This document shows positions 60,300-64,000 of a stretch of 64,000 nt of DNA, piece after piece (positions within the stretch are counted from its first letter, which is position 1; every line of letters starts with the position of its first letter). Both the position numbers and the translations under genes were made by a program. A model generated the notes under the pieces. It worked only from the letters and a program-made list of their open reading frames with translations, did not search any database and was not told the DNA's origin. The stretch is taken from assembly GCA_025331435.1 (NCBI GenBank), contig JAIWNI010000028.1:186001-250000 (forward strand). Direction: 5' to 3'. This stretch comes from Choanephora cucurbitarum (Eukaryota > Mucoromycota > Mucoromycetes > Mucorales > Choanephoraceae).

Positions 60300-60383
60300 T
60301 GTCGATCAAAAGGAAAGGAATGGTAAGAGTCAAAAAGAAATGAAAGAAACGGTCGTTAAATTTCTAGCTCTTCATGGCCCTCT

Positions 60384-60394
60384 TTATATAGATT
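60384..60394 (-). promoter_or_regulatory. TATA box of PL8 copy 1
   Basis: Reads CTATATAAAGA on the minus strand, about 85-95 bp upstream of the ATG at 60299; good consensus and spacing. Confidence 0.55.
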
Positions 60395-61333
60395 TTCATG
60401 TATTTCCTCTTCGGATCAATTAAATCTATGAATAAGTAATTGCAGGAAGTTCCTTAATAAGAAAGAGGTACAGTCTTGTTAAGATCCACCAAATAGTGAT
60501 ACAACAAAGGAGCAAGACTAAACTCCGAAGGGTATAGTTATAGGGTAGTTTTTCATATGCCTAATTAATTATATTTGAGAAAGAGTCTATTTGGGTGTAG
60601 CGTTTTCAGTGTTTATTTATAGGATAGATTTTCTTTTGTGCTCATATTCGCTTACTCCTTAGAATATTTTTCTGTTAGAATTCTATTGTGGATTGACTGC
60701 AGAAAAATCGTTTCTTGACATTAACCGGGTAAATTTTTGATTTAGCAAGATATAGAAAGGCAGATCGGAAAAGTCAAACAAAAGGAACTTCATTGCTGAA
60801 ACGACCTCACACTAGATTGCTTTTTTTGTAGATTACCGACAATCACAGCATGCAACAAAAGTGGTCAATTCATATGAAGCTTGATATTTTGTCCGACGGG
60901 TATATTTTGGAGCGGCTTTTCAAGTTCCATTATCAGGAGAATTTTGTTTGTGACAGAGTTTGTTCTCTATAGAATTGATAGGCACAAGAACAGATTGCAT
61001 TGTGACAACCACTCCCTCCCACATTGGAATTCAAATAGAAAAAAGAAAGCAAGATTGATGACAGGTTTTATTTATTGAATAAACGAATAATCTTACTATT
61101 ATTGTCACAACAGACTAAAACTGTATCACAGATTTAGGTACTTGCAAATACCTTTAGCATTACTGCTTATCGCACTAAATAAACATTTAATATTAAAAGG
61201 AGCATTTCGACAACAGCACAATTCAGAGTCTCAAATTCTGCTACGCATAAGCTTATTTTTCAAACTACACTTTCATTCTATTACAATGGGAGAAGTAGTA
61301 AGGTTTATGATTTATTAAAGATAAATTTGCATT
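60395..61333. other. Spacer between tandem PL8 genes
   Basis: About 900 bp with no supported gene. It should include regulatory DNA of copy 1 and the 3' UTR of copy 2. Confidence 0.45.
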
Positions 61334-63826
61334 CTAAAATGCGATGAGTTTCGTTTTAGCTTTCCCAGCACGGTTACCGGTATACATAGTAAGAGAATAG
61401 GATTGCGTTTTTCCATCTAATTTTGTGGTTATCTTGACCATTTTCAAAGTTTGAGAAGGGTCTGCTACCGTCAAACGGAAGACTCGGGTATGTAGTTGTC
61501 GTAGAAGCATTACGCATGGCTTATTTACTATGACTGTCATGGACTTCCATGGATCTGTATATTGACCAGCGGTCCAAAAAGCAATAGCAAGCACATCTTC
61601 GCTTACATCATAAGCAGAGTATACTTGCTGCGATTCGAGTGAATAGTCTAAATAGATAGGCATGTCGCTGTTAGCAGCGTTTCCGTTGAAAGACGAACTG
61701 TTGACACCAAGTTGAACAATGTATTGAGTTAGCGGCTCATTTGCTTGTTTCTGAGAAGTATGCTCAATATATGAAGTCCAAAGCTGCTCTTCCTCATATC
61801 CTTGCGAAATACCAATATTAGACCAGTTAGATGTCTTGAGTCTAGAATCGGCCTGAAAAGTTTCAGAAAAAGGGAAATAATAACCTATGCCATCGTGCCA
61901 AATACTTTTCACATCGGAATTATTGTATGTGCTATCTATACTCTCAGAATTTCCGTTGACGTAGACATCCCCATTACGCCGGCGTTGGTCCAGTACTGTG
62001 AGCAAACGGGAGGATTGGTCTTTCAAAGTGATAGGTCCAAGTTGAACAGAATAACCGTTTGGAGAAAAGAAAAAGGTTTTTTTAAATTGGAGGTTTCCAT
62101 TCATGGGATTCAAAAAATCCATTACAGCAATTCCTGTGTTACCATCCGTTGCGCCACCCACAAATTTCTTTTTTCCTTTTGTTTTGGATTTGACGCATGT
62201 CAAAGGAGTGTGTCCGTAATCAACAGTAATTCCAGGTACAAGTTCCCAATCCCATGCACCAAAAACATCAACATATTCATCTCCAGAAAGGTAATTGTAG
62301 ATAGCACCATCGCTAAGATGGAAACCATAAGGATTTTGCGTGTTGACACACTCAGAATTGACAGTTCTGGAAGAATACATTTTGAGTGTCACAATATAAT
62401 TTGTTCCGCGATGAACCTAAAAGCAAATTAAGTTGACAAAAAAAGGAAAGTCTTAATGTCATCATTTACCAAGTAGTCAGCATTGTAAAAATAACGGGTA
62501 CCAACAAGATCACCTTGGTTTGCGTCATCTGTCGAGACAGTTTCTAATCTATTGGTAATATCATGTATGTTTTCTTCGTTTTCCCAACCTTCCACCCCTT
62601 CAGATATTTCTTTTAGGTCGATAGATACACCACCACTCGATTGCCGATCCGATTGCTTAAAAGTAATCATTCGTCCGATGACACTGTACTGCCACAAGAG
62701 TTTTTTACGTTTGGCGTCGGATAAAATCATCCATTCAGTGCCACTCATTAGGGTTTCAAAAGCGTCTTGCACATCTACCTCAGGAGCAAGCTCGGTTTCT
62801 TTTGTCAAAGTAAACACGTATAGAAGGTTGTTGATGAAATCTTTTCCATAATTTCCATTGTACAGCAGTCCATTATGCTGCATGAAAGAGCCGTCAGATT
62901 GAATACCATCGCCAGCAACAGTAGGACTGATGACGACACCCCCATAGAATTTCTCTAGCCCAGATTTGGTTAAGTTAGCATCTTGGTTGAAGATACCTAG
63001 CGTAATGCCTACATAAGCTGTGTCAAGCAAATTTGCGCCAGTGGAGTCATCCACCGTATTGAAGCTTCTCATCTGAATTCTCTCACAACCAAGTCTTTGG
63101 TTTTCCGTAAGATTTGATCTTAGTACAATGCAAATATCACTCAGTACTTTTGGTACGCCTATAAGTTGAGAGTACCAGTTTGTATTCCATAAACCCGGTG
63201 TACCACAAGGACAGGTACCCTTCGAGTTACCACCACGACGTATGCAATCAGTGCTGTTATAGTCATTATTGATCCAGTAATTTAAAGCTAGCATAGCTGT
63301 GTCAAAAGCAACTGTATCTGAAGTATTCATCATATATGCGGCAGCAAGATAGCCTTATGTTATGTTTTAATAGCCCAAGAGATTAGAGACTCATCCATTT
63401 CGCAAATCATATTTTATTCTACTTACGAGTTCTGCTTAAATGTTCAATAGCTGGCCAATTCGCACGTCTAAAATATAAATAGTCAACATGTGCAAGTAAA
63501 TATAGTCTTTTTCGTGTTTACCTAGCCTCGCAACCGGAAGACATGTTTATATCTGGCCATACGCCAGTAGAATTTAATGAGTCTTTCCTGTTATTGTATT
63601 TTTTGGCTATTCAGAATCTCATATCCTTCCTATGTAAAATGCGATAGTTTGTATTTGCTTACCATCTATTCAAATTGTCTTGAGAGGTGCTTGCTTCAAT
63701 CAATGTGTTTAGTAACCTTCGATTGTACAGTTCCTCCAAATCTTCTTGGTTTGGCTCTGGTAAAGCACGCACAAGCAAACTGTGACAGCATGTCAATAAA
63801 ATTCCAATGAGAAACAAAAATTGCAT
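61334..63826 (-). CDS. Polysaccharide lyase family 8, copy 2
   Basis: Five exons (63826-63663, 63587-63522, 63467-63427, 63353-62470, 62416-61334) give 745 aa. Exons 2 and 3 have the same lengths (66 and 41 nt) and phases as in copy 1, so the two genes are tandem duplicates. Signal peptide MQFLFLIGILLTCCHSLLVRA. Catalytic residues are kept: 'TGANLLD', 'DGSFMQHNGLLYNGNYG', 'VIGRMITF'. Intron 4 is only 53 nt (62469-62417). The beta domain opens 'VHRGTNYIVTLKMYSSR' and includes 'FHLSDGAIYNYLSGDEYVD'. Overall it is clearly diverged from copy 1, so the duplication is not very recent. Secreted; the natural polysaccharide is unknown. Confidence 0.85.
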
Positions 63827-64000
63827 GTCAACAAGATTAAAATGTCAATTTTCTTTACGGTTCAAAGAAAAATGAAAAAAAAGGTATGAATGGAAACAGA
63901 AAAGGAATGATGCTCACTCTTTTTAAACATTTGTAATTTATAAATGGTCATAACAATCTTTTTATAGCATCAAAATATTAAGTACTGATTAGCAGATACT

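Overview
The window is eukaryotic. It is AT-rich, most genes carry several short (36-90 nt) GT-AG introns, promoters are pyrimidine-rich, and the protein families (septin, Elongator, UTP20, dipeptidyl aminopeptidase, TMEM135) are those of a fungus. The compact multi-exon genes, the type of DDE transposases and the Helitron all point to an early-diverging filamentous fungus, most likely Mucoromycota/Mucorales. That placement is inference from gene style; no marker gene here settles it.

Layout. 0-2.8 kb: no gene, two small repeats. 2.8-16.2 kb: a dense housekeeping block with ELP6 (-), a secreted S41-family peptidase (+), a 12-exon STE13/DPP4-type aminopeptidase (+), a hairpin MITE, an LRRC40-like leucine-rich-repeat protein (-), a PUS4/TruB pseudouridine synthase (-) and a single-pass membrane protein (-). 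16.2-31.2 kb: repeat-rich, with a dead Tc1-like transposase, a 9-exon coiled-coil/UVR gene (+), a four-finger C2H2 gene (-), a second dead DDE transposase, a 566-bp foldback element and many simple repeats. 31.2-37.7 kb: a CDC10-type septin (+), a truncated Helitron joined directly to a broken catalase gene (+), and a TMEM135-like gene (-). 37.7-43.6 kb: mostly non-coding, with one small F-box gene (-). 43.6-52.4 kb: UTP20, a very large SSU-processome gene (+). 52.5-64 kb: two tandem polysaccharide lyase family 8 (PL8) genes (-); the left copy contains a 5.3-kb Helitron inside its last intron.

The most striking structures are both Helitron-related. (1) A nearly complete but frameshifted Helitron sits antisense within PL8 copy 1, exactly inside an intron that is 53 nt in the tandem paralogue, and the host splice sites remain intact. 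(2) A relative of that Helitron, lacking its Rep-domain segment, abuts a catalase gene body from its first conserved block onward, which suggests either gene capture or an insertion that removed the start of the gene. Other repeats include at least three hairpin or TIR element families. ELP6 has a GC-AG intron.

Gene models were built by hand from reading frame, splice consensus and intron phase. Phases close for every gene listed as CDS except the middle of the membrane-protein gene at 15.0-16.2 kb. No tRNA, rRNA or CRISPR was seen.
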